64,000 nt of DNA from Hungatella effluvii. GTDB lineage: Bacteria; Bacillota; Clostridia; Lachnospirales; Lachnospiraceae. The stretch lies in contig NZ_QJKD01000005.1 of the NCBI RefSeq assembly GCF_003201875.1, positions 248,001 through 312,000 on the forward strand, in the 5' to 3' direction. The notes beneath the pieces are model-generated. The model saw only the letters and a program-made list of their open reading frames with translations, searched no databases and had not been told where the DNA came from. Positions 17,526 to 26,988 of this stretch are shown piece by piece (position 1 is the stretch's first letter; every line of letters begins with the position of its first letter). The position numbers and the translations under genes are program-made.

Positions 17526-18842
17526 TTACCTGGCTCCTATGGTTATCTGATATTCAATCTCTTTATATTCATCTCTGCCGCTTCTGAGTACCGTTACCGG
17601 CAGAACCTCTCCCGGTGTCGCCGCTTCCAGCTTCACCTGGAAATCCTTCATGGTTACGATGCTCTCACCGCCAATAACCGTGATAATGTCTCCGCACTGG
17701 ATGCCTGCGTTATAAGCAGGACTGTCTGCATTCACATCCACTACATAGACACCGAGCGGCATGCCGCTCTCGTTCATGATCGCACTCACTTCCTGTCCTT
17801 TGATGCCAAAGTATGGGAATGCGTTGCCGTTGCTCATCTTCTCCAGAATACTCTTATAGTCAGAGATTGCCATGGCAACGGTCATATCTTCGCTGCCCTC
17901 GCTCTTATATTCATCTGTCACCCAGCCAATGATCTGACCGGCCGTGTTCATAAGAAATGTTCCGGTCCCTGCATTGCTCTTTAAATCGGAGTATATGATA
18001 CGGGTCATTCCGTCCGTCATCTGAACATTCTTCGCGATATAGGATACAGCGCCATAGCCGGTAGAATGCACCATGCCGGCCGGTCCGCCGATTGCGATGA
18101 CCAGATCGCCCTGTTTCACGGAATAAGAATTCCCCAGTTCAATAGCCTTGACCTCTTCTAAAAGCGCCCTTCCCAGTTCCGCAGTCGGAACGCTTACAAT
18201 CGCCATGCCCGACAGCTTATCTGTCTGCCTGATCGTCCCCTGAACCTCCGTACCATCTGAAAATGCCACCCGGATGGAATCTGCCGCCTCTACTGCGCCT
18301 TCCGGTGTCAGCACCAAAAGTTCTTCATTGGCTGAAGAGATAACTGCCCCGGCGTAAAGACCTGAATTCTCGACCGGATTATTAAACCAGTCTGTCTGTG
18401 TCTTAACGGAATGGACCGTCACGATTCCTTTATCCGCTTTTAATGAAACGGCTCTCAAATTCCCGTACAGGGTATTCAAATCATCTATGCTGAACGGATA
18501 CTTTTTCATCGCTGACTCCAAAAGATCCTCGATAGGCTCGGACTCCTTCGTCGTAGCCTGAGTGGTCTCGGGCTCTTCCGCCGCTGTCGTATCCGGGTCA
18601 TCTTTCGGGATTGTTACCGGAGTGGTCTCCCTTGTGGTTTCTTTACCAAGGTATTTTTCCGCCACCGGCCTGGAAACAACAAAAGTAACTGCAGCAACGA
18701 TTCCGAAAAGGGCCGCAGTTAATAAAAGGGCAATCGCTCTTCTCATGATCTCTCTCTTTGTTCTGGGCTGTTTCACAATTTTCTCGCTGATAAAACGGCG
18801 CGGTTCCGTCTTTTTATCATCTGGCCCGCTTTTATCCGGCAT
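17526..18842 (-). CDS. HtrA-like membrane protein with PDZ domain, catalytic residues missing
   Basis: Protein of 438 residues with a short cytoplasmic N-terminus, one transmembrane helix (about 40-62), a Thr/Glu/Pro-rich linker (about 68-100), a trypsin-like double-barrel domain (about 120-325) and a C-terminal PDZ domain (about 340-438; YVVDVNADSPAYNAGIQCGD). The layout matches HtrA/DegP, but the three catalytic positions are altered. Where HtrA has TNNHVV there is LTPEGAV, where it has DLAVL there is SGMAIV, and where it has GNSGGPL there is GTGTFLM. It is therefore likely a non-proteolytic scaffold or sensor at the cell surface. The ATG at 18842 has AAGGAGGG upstream. Confidence 0.88.
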   Translation of the reverse strand: MPDKSGPDDKKTEPRRFISEKIVKQPRTKREIMRRAIALLLTAALFGIVAAVTFVVSRPVAEKYLGKETTRETTPVTIPKDDPDTTAAEEPETTQATTKESEPIEDLLESAMKKYPFSIDDLNTLYGNLRAVSLKADKGIVTVHSVKTQTDWFNNPVENSGLYAGAVISSANEELLVLTPEGAVEAADSIRVAFSDGTEVQGTIRQTDKLSGMAIVSVPTAELGRALLEEVKAIELGNSYSVKQGDLVIAIGGPAGMVHSTGYGAVSYIAKNVQMTDGMTRIIYSDLKSNAGTGTFLMNTAGQIIGWVTDEYKSEGSEDMTVAMAISDYKSILEKMSNGNAFPYFGIKGQEVSAIMNESGMPLGVYVVDVNADSPAYNAGIQCGDIITVIGGESIVTMKDFQVKLEAATPGEVLPVTVLRSGRDEYKEIEYQITIGAR

Positions 18843-19010
18843 ACACACCCTCCTTTGCAGAAGACCTAAACCTATTATACGTTTCTTCTCTGTTTTATGC
18901 AAGGAAAAGATAAGAAACGCTGTGAACTGTACCAATCTACTGGTATAGAATCTGGAATTTGAGGGACACTGTTGGTATCACATGAAAAATTATCCAAGGA
19001 GGACTTTACA

Positions 19011-19604
19011 ATGAACGATTTAAAAAACAGCGAGACAGTCAAGAATCTGATGCGCGCGTTTGCAGGTGAGAGCCAGGCCAGAAACCGCTATACCTTTGCA
19101 GCCAGCCAGGCGAAAAAAGAGGGCCTTCCGGTTATCCAGGCCGTATTTTCCTATACCGCAGGCCAGGAGAAAGAGCATGCAGAGATTTTTTATAATTATC
19201 TCAAGGACTTAAAGGGCGAGACCATTTTTATCGACGGCGGTTATCCTGTGGATTTATACGATCAGACCGTTGATTTATTAAAGGCCGCGCGCCACAATGA
19301 GTATGAGGAATATCAGGATGTGTATAAGAATTTCGCTGAGGTAGCGAAGCAGGAGGGCTTCCTCCAGATCAGTTCTTCCTTCTCCCTGATCTCTGAGATC
19401 GAAAAAGTGCATGGAGACCGCTTCCAGATGTTTGCCGATTACATGGAACAGAACAGACTCTTTGTATCCGATGTGGAAACCGGATGGCTCTGCTTAAACT
19501 GCGGCCACATCCAGCGCGGCTTCGAGGCTCCGAAGGCCTGTCCGGTCTGCCATCATGAGCAGGGATATTTCGTCCGCGTGGAACTCTCACCATTTCTCAA
19601 GTAA
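19011..19604 (+). CDS. Rubrerythrin
   Basis: Non-haem iron protein that reduces hydrogen peroxide in anaerobes, using electrons from rubredoxin. The 197-residue protein has the ferritin-like four-helix domain with diiron ligands in FAGESQARNRYTF and GQEKEHAEIFYNYL, and a C-terminal rubredoxin-like iron site with CLNCGHI and CPVCHHEQ (about 160-182). The ATG at 19011 follows AAGGAGG. It is divergent from the HtrA-like gene. I saw no clear PerR box. Confidence 0.95.
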   Translation: MNDLKNSETVKNLMRAFAGESQARNRYTFAASQAKKEGLPVIQAVFSYTAGQEKEHAEIFYNYLKDLKGETIFIDGGYPVDLYDQTVDLLKAARHNEYEEYQDVYKNFAEVAKQEGFLQISSSFSLISEIEKVHGDRFQMFADYMEQNRLFVSDVETGWLCLNCGHIQRGFEAPKACPVCHHEQGYFVRVELSPFLK

Positions 19605-19824
19605 AATACCCGTCGTAAACGGGAGTATAGCTTCCTGAAGCGGGATTTTCTGACTCACGGTTTCACTGGTATATTTCTCGTTGCTGTATCAAAACTAAGG
19701 GATTTATTTGATTGCAGGCCGTACTGTGTTTATGATATACTGTAATCACTACTGCCCATACGGGTGTCTGCCAGAAGTCAGTCTGCCATTGTCTGATATT
19801 AGTTAGAAACAGAGAAAGGGAATC

Positions 19825-22224
19825 ATGAATCAGAAAGCATTAAGAACGTTAGAATACGATAAAATTATAGCTCAGCTGGTAGAGTACGCTTCCTGTGAAT
19901 CGGGAAAAGAACTCTGCCGCAAGCTGGTACCTTCCATCGACTACGATGAGATCGTCACCGCTCAGCGGGAAACCACCGACGCGGTGACCAGGGTACGCCA
20001 GAAAGGCGGCATTTCATTCGGAGGCGTCAAAGATATCCGCGCCTCCTTAAAACGGCTGGAGGTGGGGAGTTCACTCGGTATCGTGGAACTTCTCTCCATC
20101 AGCACCTTACTTACTACCGCGGCCCGGGCCAAATCATTTGGACGCCATGAGGATTCTGAGCTTCCGGAGGATTCGCTGGAACAGCTTTTTGCCGTACTGG
20201 AACCTCTGACCCCGGTAAATACGGAGATCAAGCGCTGTATCCTTTCCGAGGAAGAGGTCAGCGACGACGCCAGCCCGGGTCTTCACCACGTCCGGCGCTC
20301 CATGAAGAACATTCATGATAAGATTCACACGCAGATGAATTCTATCCTGAATTCCAACAGAACTTACTTACAGGACGCAGTCATCACCATGCGTGACGGA
20401 AGATACTGTCTCCCCGTCAAATCCGAACACAAATCCAATGTCCCAGGCATGGTTCACGACCAGTCTGCCACCGGTTCCACTCTTTTCATCGAACCCATGG
20501 CAATCTTAAAGCTGAACAACGATCTGCGCGCGCTGGAAATACAGGAACAGAAGGAAATTGAGATGGTACTGGCCGATTTAAGCAATCAGCTGGTCCCGTA
20601 TCAGGACGAATTGCTGGCTGATTTCCAGGTTCTCACAAAACTGGACTTCATCTTTGCAAAAGCGGCGCTCTCCCGTCACTATCAGGCCAGCGAGCCGCGT
20701 TTTAATAAGAAGGGCGTCATCCACATTAAGGATGGCCGCCATCCGCTTTTAGACCCGTCAAAGGTTGTTCCCATCACCGTACATCTGGGAAGGGAATTCG
20801 ATCTTCTGGTCGTTACAGGCCCCAACACGGGCGGTAAAACGGTTTCTTTGAAGACCGTAGGACTATTTACGCTGATCGGACAGGCGGGCCTCCATATACC
20901 GGCTTTCGACGGTTCGGAGCTTTCCGTTTTTGATGAAGTGTTTGCAGATATTGGAGATGAACAGAGTATTGAGCAGAGCCTCAGCACCTTCTCCGCCCAC
21001 ATGACCAATATCGTACAGATTCTAGGTCAGGCCGACAGCCGCTCGCTCTGCCTCTTCGACGAGCTGGGGGCCGGAACGGATCCGACCGAGGGCGCGGCGC
21101 TTGCCATCGCTATCCTGTCATTTTTACACAACATGAAATGCCGTACCATGGCAACCACTCACTACAGTGAACTGAAGGTCTTTGCCCTGACCACGCCGGG
21201 CGTTGAAAACGCCTGCTGTGAATTCAATGTGGAGACGCTGCAGCCCACCTACCGCCTTCTGATCGGTGTCCCGGGCAAGAGCAACGCCTTCGCCATCTCA
21301 TCAAAGCTGGGACTTCCCGATTACATTATCGAGGATGCGAAGACCCACCTGGAGGCCAAGGACGAAACCTTTGAGGACCTGCTTACCCATCTGGAACAAA
21401 ACCGGGTTACCATCGAAAAGGAGCGCATTCAGATTGAGTCATACAAGATGGAGGTAGAGCAGCTGAAGGCCAGGCTGACGCAGAAGGAAGAGCGTCTTGA
21501 CGAACGGCGTGACAAGATGATCCACGATGCCAGAGAAGAGGCTCAGCGGATTCTGCGTGACGCCAAGGATACCGCCGACCAGACGATCCGCCAGATCAAC
21601 AAGCTGGCTTCCGAATCGGGTGTCGGAAAAGAGCTGGAAGCAGAGCGGGCCCGTATCCGCGGCAAATTAAAGGAAGTGGATTCCTCACTGTCCTTAAAGA
21701 ACCAGGCAAAAGAGCCGCAAAAGTCCATCGATCCGAAAAAGCTGAAACTCGGCGACGGCGTGCGCGTTCTCAGTATGAACTTAAACGGAACGGTGAGTTC
21801 TCTTCCCGGTCCCAAAGGGGATCTGTATGTACAGATGGGAATTCTCCGTTCTCTCGTCAATATAAGCGATCTGGAGCTGTTAAATGAGCAGTCCGTCTCA
21901 GGCCCGACTCTTGGAAACGGCAACGGCAGGAAAAAGACAGGAAGCGGAAGCAGTTCTACCCGTATGTCCAAGTCTCTGTCTATCTCACCGGAGGTCAATC
22001 TGATCGGTATGACTACCGACGAGGCCATTCCAGAACTGGATAAGTACTTAGACGACGCCTACCTGGCGCACCTGCCTCAGGTTCGTGTCGTACATGGGCG
22101 AGGCACCGGAGCGCTCAAGAATGCGGTCCATAAGCACTTGAAAAAACTGAAATACGTCAAAGATTTCCGGCTGGGTGTATTCGGCGAAGGGGATTCCGGC
22201 GTAACGATCGTCACTTTTAAATAG
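19825..22224 (+). CDS. mutS2: Endonuclease MutS2
   Basis: MutS-family ATPase with an Smr nuclease domain; it acts in suppression of recombination and, in Firmicutes, in splitting collided ribosomes. The 799 residues show the core domain, Walker A GPNTGGKT (about 332), Walker B with LCLFDELGAGTDPTEGAAL, the STFSAHM signature, a long coiled coil (about 520-620) and the C-terminal Smr domain (about 715-799) with VNLIGMTTDEA and VVHGRGTGALK. Length and order are normal. A ribosome site AGAAAGGG precedes the ATG. Confidence 0.97.
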   Translation: MNQKALRTLEYDKIIAQLVEYASCESGKELCRKLVPSIDYDEIVTAQRETTDAVTRVRQKGGISFGGVKDIRASLKRLEVGSSLGIVELLSISTLLTTAARAKSFGRHEDSELPEDSLEQLFAVLEPLTPVNTEIKRCILSEEEVSDDASPGLHHVRRSMKNIHDKIHTQMNSILNSNRTYLQDAVITMRDGRYCLPVKSEHKSNVPGMVHDQSATGSTLFIEPMAILKLNNDLRALEIQEQKEIEMVLADLSNQLVPYQDELLADFQVLTKLDFIFAKAALSRHYQASEPRFNKKGVIHIKDGRHPLLDPSKVVPITVHLGREFDLLVVTGPNTGGKTVSLKTVGLFTLIGQAGLHIPAFDGSELSVFDEVFADIGDEQSIEQSLSTFSAHMTNIVQILGQADSRSLCLFDELGAGTDPTEGAALAIAILSFLHNMKCRTMATTHYSELKVFALTTPGVENACCEFNVETLQPTYRLLIGVPGKSNAFAISSKLGLPDYIIEDAKTHLEAKDETFEDLLTHLEQNRVTIEKERIQIESYKMEVEQLKARLTQKEERLDERRDKMIHDAREEAQRILRDAKDTADQTIRQINKLASESGVGKELEAERARIRGKLKEVDSSLSLKNQAKEPQKSIDPKKLKLGDGVRVLSMNLNGTVSSLPGPKGDLYVQMGILRSLVNISDLELLNEQSVSGPTLGNGNGRKKTGSGSSSTRMSKSLSISPEVNLIGMTTDEAIPELDKYLDDAYLAHLPQVRVVHGRGTGALKNAVHKHLKKLKYVKDFRLGVFGEGDSGVTIVTFK

Positions 22225-22231
22225 GAATCTA

Positions 22232-22552
22232 TTGCTGTTCCCGGCCCCGCCATCCTTTGCTTCCCGGTCTGCCCCGGCTGGCTCATGCGGCTTTTCCAGT
22301 TCCGGTTTCGGGTATAAGCACTTCTAAACGTGCAGAATTTTTCTAAAAACCAGAGGAAATCCCCAAACTCGCTGCGCTCAAACAGGTGGGGATTTTCTCT
22401 GAACGAAAAATTTTGCGCGTTAAGAATTGCTAAACACTCCGCCGAATGACAATGAGGGGGACTCTCCGCTACCCTGCAAAGTCACAGGAAAAGCCGCATG
22501 AGCCAGCCGGGGCAGACCGGGAAGCAAAGGACGGCGGGGCCGGGAACAGCAA
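22232..22552. repeat. 321-nt nested palindromic element (element B)
   Basis: The outer arms 22232-22297 and 22487-22552 are reverse complements over 66 nt with a single mismatch. Inside, 22317-22343 pairs with 22405-22431 (23 of 27), and within that GGAAATCCCCA pairs with TGGGGATTTTC around an apical loop CTCGCTGCGCTC. Outer arms are GC-rich, the inner stem A/T-rich. The element fills the whole gap between mutS2 and the next regulator gene. I see no reading frame with a ribosome site inside it. Confidence 0.88.
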
Positions 22553-22588
22553 CGGGAATCTTGAATACAACGCAAGGAGGATTTGGCT

Positions 22589-23299
22589 ATGGCAGAAAAG
22601 CAGAGAATATTGATCGTAGACGATGATAATAACATCGCCGAATTGATTTCTCTTTATTTGACGAAAGAATGTTTTGAAACGATGATTGTAAACGACGGTG
22701 AGGAGGCGCTCCGGGTATTTCCGGAGTTTAAACCGAATCTGGTTCTCCTCGATCTGATGCTTCCGGGCATGGATGGCTATCAGGTCTGCCGGGAAATGCG
22801 GGCTCAGTCCCCGGTTCCCATCATCATGCTGTCCGCAAAAGGCGAGGTCTTCGACAAGGTGCTGGGCCTGGAGCTGGGCGCCGATGATTATATGATCAAG
22901 CCCTTCGACTCGAAGGAACTGGTGGCCAGAGTCAAGGCGGTGCTTCGCCGTTACCAGCAGGCCGCGGTGCCGGCGGCTGCTCAGACCGACCAGCAGGGCG
23001 ATTACGTGGAGTATCCCGATCTGATTGTAAACCTGACGAACTATTCCGTCATCTATATGGGCCATTCCATCGAGATGCCGCCGAAGGAGCTGGAGCTGCT
23101 TTACTTCCTCGCTTCCTCGCCAAACCAGGTATTTACCAGAGAGCAGCTATTAGACCACATCTGGGGATACGAATACATCGGAGATACCAGAACTGTGGAT
23201 GTACATATCAAACGTCTGCGGGAAAAGATTAAGGATCACGCCAACTGGGCGCTGACCACCGTGTGGGGTATTGGTTATAAATTTGAGGTGAAACGGTAA
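22589..23299 (+). CDS. OmpR/PhoB-type response regulator (orphan)
   Basis: DNA-binding response regulator of 236 residues. The receiver domain has VDDDNN near residue 10, phospho-acceptor Asp in LLDLMLPGMDG (about 55) and Lys in DDYMIKPFDS. The winged-helix domain (about 140-236) includes RTVDVHIKRLREKI. The ATG at 22589 follows AAGGAGG. No histidine kinase is adjacent; the next same-strand gene of that kind is at 38587, beyond a 14-kb minus-strand island. The gene lies right after the large palindrome, so its promoter is inside or before that element. Confidence 0.93.
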   Translation: MAEKQRILIVDDDNNIAELISLYLTKECFETMIVNDGEEALRVFPEFKPNLVLLDLMLPGMDGYQVCREMRAQSPVPIIMLSAKGEVFDKVLGLELGADDYMIKPFDSKELVARVKAVLRRYQQAAVPAAAQTDQQGDYVEYPDLIVNLTNYSVIYMGHSIEMPPKELELLYFLASSPNQVFTREQLLDHIWGYEYIGDTRTVDVHIKRLREKIKDHANWALTTVWGIGYKFEVKR

Positions 23300-23349
23300 G
23301 GTATTTGAAGTAAAATAGTAAGAAATTTGATGTATAACAGCAAAATATT

Positions 23350-23392
23350 TAATGGGAGGATGCCAGGAAACGGCATCCTCCCATTCTCATTT
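23350..23392. terminator. Bidirectional terminator between the regulator gene and the sulfatase island
   Basis: AATGGGAGGATGCC (23351-23364) pairs perfectly with GGCATCCTCCCATT (23372-23385) around a 7-nt loop. T-rich sequence follows on the plus side. It separates convergent genes. Confidence 0.8.
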
Positions 23393-23394
23393 AT

Positions 23395-24954
23395 TCAAAC
23401 ACGCTCCAGTCCCCGGCTCCCAATCGCCTTCATCCTTCGCACTCCCATATCTTCACAAGACCACTCCTGATACCAGTAGCCTTTCGGATGCACCTTTGTT
23501 CTATAGCGTTTATGGGGTACAGGGAGAATATCTGCGGCCTTCAGCATGGCCGCCGCCAGTTCCGTCAGGAGTTCGTTTTTCACGCCCTGCATATCCGGCT
23601 CTTCCCAGAGATTGTAAAGCTCAAAGGGATCCGTTTTTCTGTTATAGAGATACCCCGATCCCATCATATCCACCTGGATGTGATACGTCCCCTTCCACAG
23701 CGCCCGCACCTGCCCGCACTGGGTCCAGGTGTTGAGACAGTCGAAACGGTCCCATTCCGGCGATACTGTATCTTCGGCCGGCAGCGTCAGTCCATCGTGC
23801 TCGTTCCAATACTGTCCGGAAAAACCGCTCTCCGCATAAGCAGTATCGAATTCCCGCTCCGGGATGTCACTGTTTTTCAGAAGCGGAAGGAAGCTTTTGC
23901 CCTGGCAGCCCAGCGGAGTCTCCAGTCCAAGCATATCGCACAGGGTTGGTAAAATATCAACAAGACTTACGAAACACGAACCGCGCCTTCCCTGAGGGAC
24001 AATATCAGGCCCTTTCAAGATCATGGGAATATGGGTCAGCACATCCGGCAGATCCGGCCCCTTCCGTATTAATCCATACTCGCCGACGAAATCTCCATGG
24101 TCCGACACGTAAATGACAATGGTATTCTCCTCCAGCCCCCGCTCTCTCAGTCCCTCAATCAGACGTTTTACCTGATCGTCGATCAAACGCAGCATTCCGT
24201 GGTAATTGGAACGGGCGCGGAGAATTCTTTCTTCAACAGATTCTCCCAGCACCTTCTCCCACACGTTCCGGATCCATGGATAGCGATCCCCTTTCTCTTC
24301 CAGATTCTCTGTCGTACCGTGGAGAGGCGGAAGCTGCTCGGGAGGGAACATGTCAAAATACGGTTCGGGCACCTGATACGGGTTATGAGGCTCCGCAAAT
24401 GAGACCCAGGCGAAGAACGGCTCGTGATCCAGGCTGTCTATGAACTGAAGCGCTGACGATACGTTTCGATACGGATGCTGAACCTCGACGCCTCCGGGGG
24501 AGGGAACGTGCGTCTCCATATGATGCGTGGAGTTTAAGAAATCGGCAAATTCACATTCATCGGGCGTCGTATTGACTTCCCCTTCATTACCAAGATGACC
24601 CGTACACTCATGGAAGTCGAAATCCTCTGAACTGCGGTGAGAATGATTTTTTCCGCAGAGGGCCGTCACATACCCATTCTTCTTCAATACATCCAGCAGA
24701 TCCTCCGTATACAGGGCGTCCTGGAGGTTATGATTGGTTCTCACCTGATGGCATTCGCTGTACCGCCCCGTCATCATGCTGACTCTGGCCGGCATACAGG
24801 TGGGATTCGGCGTATAAGCATTTTCAAAATCCACGCCGCCCTTCGCCCACTCATCCAAAAATGGCATCGTGTCCAGCTCGTATCCACAGCCCTTACGCAG
24901 ATCAGCCCTCTGCTGGTCCGTCATGATAATAATAACATTTTTCTTATTTTCCAT
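23395..24954 (-). CDS. Arylsulfatase-type sulfatase (S1, cysteine type)
   Basis: Sulfate-ester hydrolase of the formylglycine-dependent alkaline-phosphatase superfamily, 519 residues. It starts with MTDQQRADL (metal ligand), then the maturation motif CMPAR followed by VSMMTGRY (about residues 53-65), so the active Cys must be oxidised by an anaerobic sulfatase-maturating enzyme that is not in this window. Later ligands are VSDHGDFVGEYG and KGPDLPDVLTHIP. There is no signal peptide, so it acts inside the cell on imported substrate. It is the last gene of the importer/sulfatase operon. Confidence 0.93.
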   Translation of the reverse strand: MENKKNVIIIMTDQQRADLRKGCGYELDTMPFLDEWAKGGVDFENAYTPNPTCMPARVSMMTGRYSECHQVRTNHNLQDALYTEDLLDVLKKNGYVTALCGKNHSHRSSEDFDFHECTGHLGNEGEVNTTPDECEFADFLNSTHHMETHVPSPGGVEVQHPYRNVSSALQFIDSLDHEPFFAWVSFAEPHNPYQVPEPYFDMFPPEQLPPLHGTTENLEEKGDRYPWIRNVWEKVLGESVEERILRARSNYHGMLRLIDDQVKRLIEGLRERGLEENTIVIYVSDHGDFVGEYGLIRKGPDLPDVLTHIPMILKGPDIVPQGRRGSCFVSLVDILPTLCDMLGLETPLGCQGKSFLPLLKNSDIPEREFDTAYAESGFSGQYWNEHDGLTLPAEDTVSPEWDRFDCLNTWTQCGQVRALWKGTYHIQVDMMGSGYLYNRKTDPFELYNLWEEPDMQGVKNELLTELAAAMLKAADILPVPHKRYRTKVHPKGYWYQEWSCEDMGVRRMKAIGSRGLERV

Positions 24955-25010
24955 TCCTAACCTAATCTTTCACGGCGCCGATCACGGGACGTACAAAAGC
25001 TTTTCTTCTT

Positions 25011-26969
25011 CTATTTTTTAAATCTCTCCATAAACATCGGCATATAGATTCCCCCCTGGACGCTCCTGGCGATAAAGTGGCAGTATCGGCCGCTCACCGT
25101 ATCGTACCAGTCGGAAAATGGAACCCGGCTCTCTGTCTCCCTTACATAGGCGGCCACCGGCGCGGTCAGCGCCTGAAACATCTCCTTGTCTTCTGCCATG
25201 GAAGCGCACCAGAGTATCCAGTCACTCTTCGTATAGCTGCTCCTGCTGTCCAGCGGAGTCCCATACTCCCCGCATTTTTCGACATACCACGCCAGGTCGC
25301 CGGATATGATATCCCCGGAGAACAGCGGATCACCGAAAAAGCGGTCCCAGACGAGATTGTATTTTAAGCTCCAGGAATCCATGTCTCCAAACGTCAGTGC
25401 CGTGTGGCCTTTTCCCCCGGCCGTCGTCTCCCAGACCGCAGCCATCGCAGCCGCCTGGCTCCGGTATCTCATCGACTCACTGTCCTCTCCCAGAAGCTCC
25501 AGGATTCTGGCGTATGCCTTGATTCCCATGATCGCCTTGACGGCCAGATTCGTATTATGAGCCAGATGGCCGGCAAAATCATCGGTACAGAGCTGTTCTC
25601 CCGGGTCCGCTCCGTAGGTGAGCAGATACTCCGTCCACGTCTTAAGAAGTCCCTGATATGGCTTTGCAAACTCCGCATTTTTGTCTATTTCACAGCAGGC
25701 GGCCGTCATGATCAGCATATTTCCGCATTCCTCTACGGGCATCTGAAACTTCAGATCGTAGACATCACACGGCGGATACTGGTAATAGGGCGGAAATACG
25801 GCTCCGTTGGCCTGTAGGTACTGCTTTCCCTTTTTCTCCGGATTCAGCCCGTAAACCTGTCCCCACGCATACGGGTAGCGGCCCACATCATGCGGCGCAA
25901 AGTCATACTCCCACACGTCACAGGAGGCAAAGCGGAACACCGGCCGCAGCATCCCTTTTATGTAATCCGTGCTGTACATGAGGAACAGCGGTACTGACGG
26001 ATAGCTGACATCGGCGGTACCGATGCATCCGTTGGAATCATTTTCCTTGGACAGGAAAATCAGATTTCCGTCCTCGTCCTCAATCAGCTTATGGGCCGCC
26101 ACCGCCTGGCGGTAGCTGAGACAGCACAGGAGCTCATAGTCCTCTCCTCCCATCTCCCTTGCCCGCTCAGTCAGGCTGCGGTCCAGATCCTCGCTCTTTT
26201 TCAGCACGTCCTCCCGCTCATCAAGGCTGGCTCCGATGGCGTCAAAAATCGTGGGATATTCCTTAGTCCAGTAAGCCTTTCTCCACTGGCCGAAATAGTT
26301 GATGGAGACAAGGTCGTCGTAGGCCGCCACGATTCCGCCGCTCTCCGACTCCGTTCCCAGTTCGATGATTCCATCCAGCCGCTCCTTTTCGCTGTCATAA
26401 GCAAATCGGGCCTCCGGGCCACGGCCGGCCAGATATAAGTACCCCCAGTCGATGGTCGTGTGATCTCCGCTGTGCCCCAGCGGGGTCTGGAATGCCTTTC
26501 CCATGACGCCATAGCGGAATTTCTCTGTCTGCTGCACATCGCCGTTTACCGGTCCGTCCGTAAATTTCACAAGATCGGAGGAAAAAGCAAATACCACGCG
26601 GACGCCGGCAGGTTTCTTCCGGGAAACGGTGACATCAAGATACGTGCACGGACGCGATACCAGCAGCAGATCGTCAAGCAGCAGCGGAGAAGTAAACCGT
26701 ACCTGCATGGTGATCCATTCATTTTCAAACTGATATTCCGTGGACGTCGGTGTGACGGACAGCCCCGTCTGGCCGATCGTCTGACTGAATTCAGGGTCAC
26801 CCATAAAACAGTAAGGCGTTCCGTCAATCACGACGTAACCGCGGATCGCCTGGCGTGCTCCGCTCCAGTGGGAGGTATCGCAGTCATTTAAATAGTCTCC
26901 TCCCGACCAGATACTGAAATATGGATCGTGTACAATCAGCGGCACACTCGCTGCTCTTTCTATTTTCAT
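25011..26969 (-). CDS. DUF4965/glutaminase-A-like protein, candidate intracellular glycosidase
   Basis: Large 652-residue protein of the family with DUF5127, DUF4965 and DUF1793 parts (often labelled glutaminase A). The N-terminus VPLIVHDPYFSIWSGGDYLN is characteristic. A beta-rich first part (about 1-230) is followed by an alpha-helical toroid (about 255-640) with DVSYPSVPLFLMYS, APHDVGRYPYAWG and MPVEECGNMLIM. The toroid resembles six-hairpin glycosidases, and the gene lies between two sulfatases. A carbohydrate-cleaving role is therefore more likely than glutamine hydrolysis, but this is inference. No signal peptide is visible. Confidence 0.85.
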   Translation of the reverse strand: MKIERAASVPLIVHDPYFSIWSGGDYLNDCDTSHWSGARQAIRGYVVIDGTPYCFMGDPEFSQTIGQTGLSVTPTSTEYQFENEWITMQVRFTSPLLLDDLLLVSRPCTYLDVTVSRKKPAGVRVVFAFSSDLVKFTDGPVNGDVQQTEKFRYGVMGKAFQTPLGHSGDHTTIDWGYLYLAGRGPEARFAYDSEKERLDGIIELGTESESGGIVAAYDDLVSINYFGQWRKAYWTKEYPTIFDAIGASLDEREDVLKKSEDLDRSLTERAREMGGEDYELLCCLSYRQAVAAHKLIEDEDGNLIFLSKENDSNGCIGTADVSYPSVPLFLMYSTDYIKGMLRPVFRFASCDVWEYDFAPHDVGRYPYAWGQVYGLNPEKKGKQYLQANGAVFPPYYQYPPCDVYDLKFQMPVEECGNMLIMTAACCEIDKNAEFAKPYQGLLKTWTEYLLTYGADPGEQLCTDDFAGHLAHNTNLAVKAIMGIKAYARILELLGEDSESMRYRSQAAAMAAVWETTAGGKGHTALTFGDMDSWSLKYNLVWDRFFGDPLFSGDIISGDLAWYVEKCGEYGTPLDSRSSYTKSDWILWCASMAEDKEMFQALTAPVAAYVRETESRVPFSDWYDTVSGRYCHFIARSVQGGIYMPMFMERFKK

Positions 26970-26988
26970 AATTAAAGTTCCCCTTTCG

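Noticed and set aside
22469..23065. Minus-strand frame of 198 codons
   Set aside because: It is antisense to the response regulator and extends into the palindrome.
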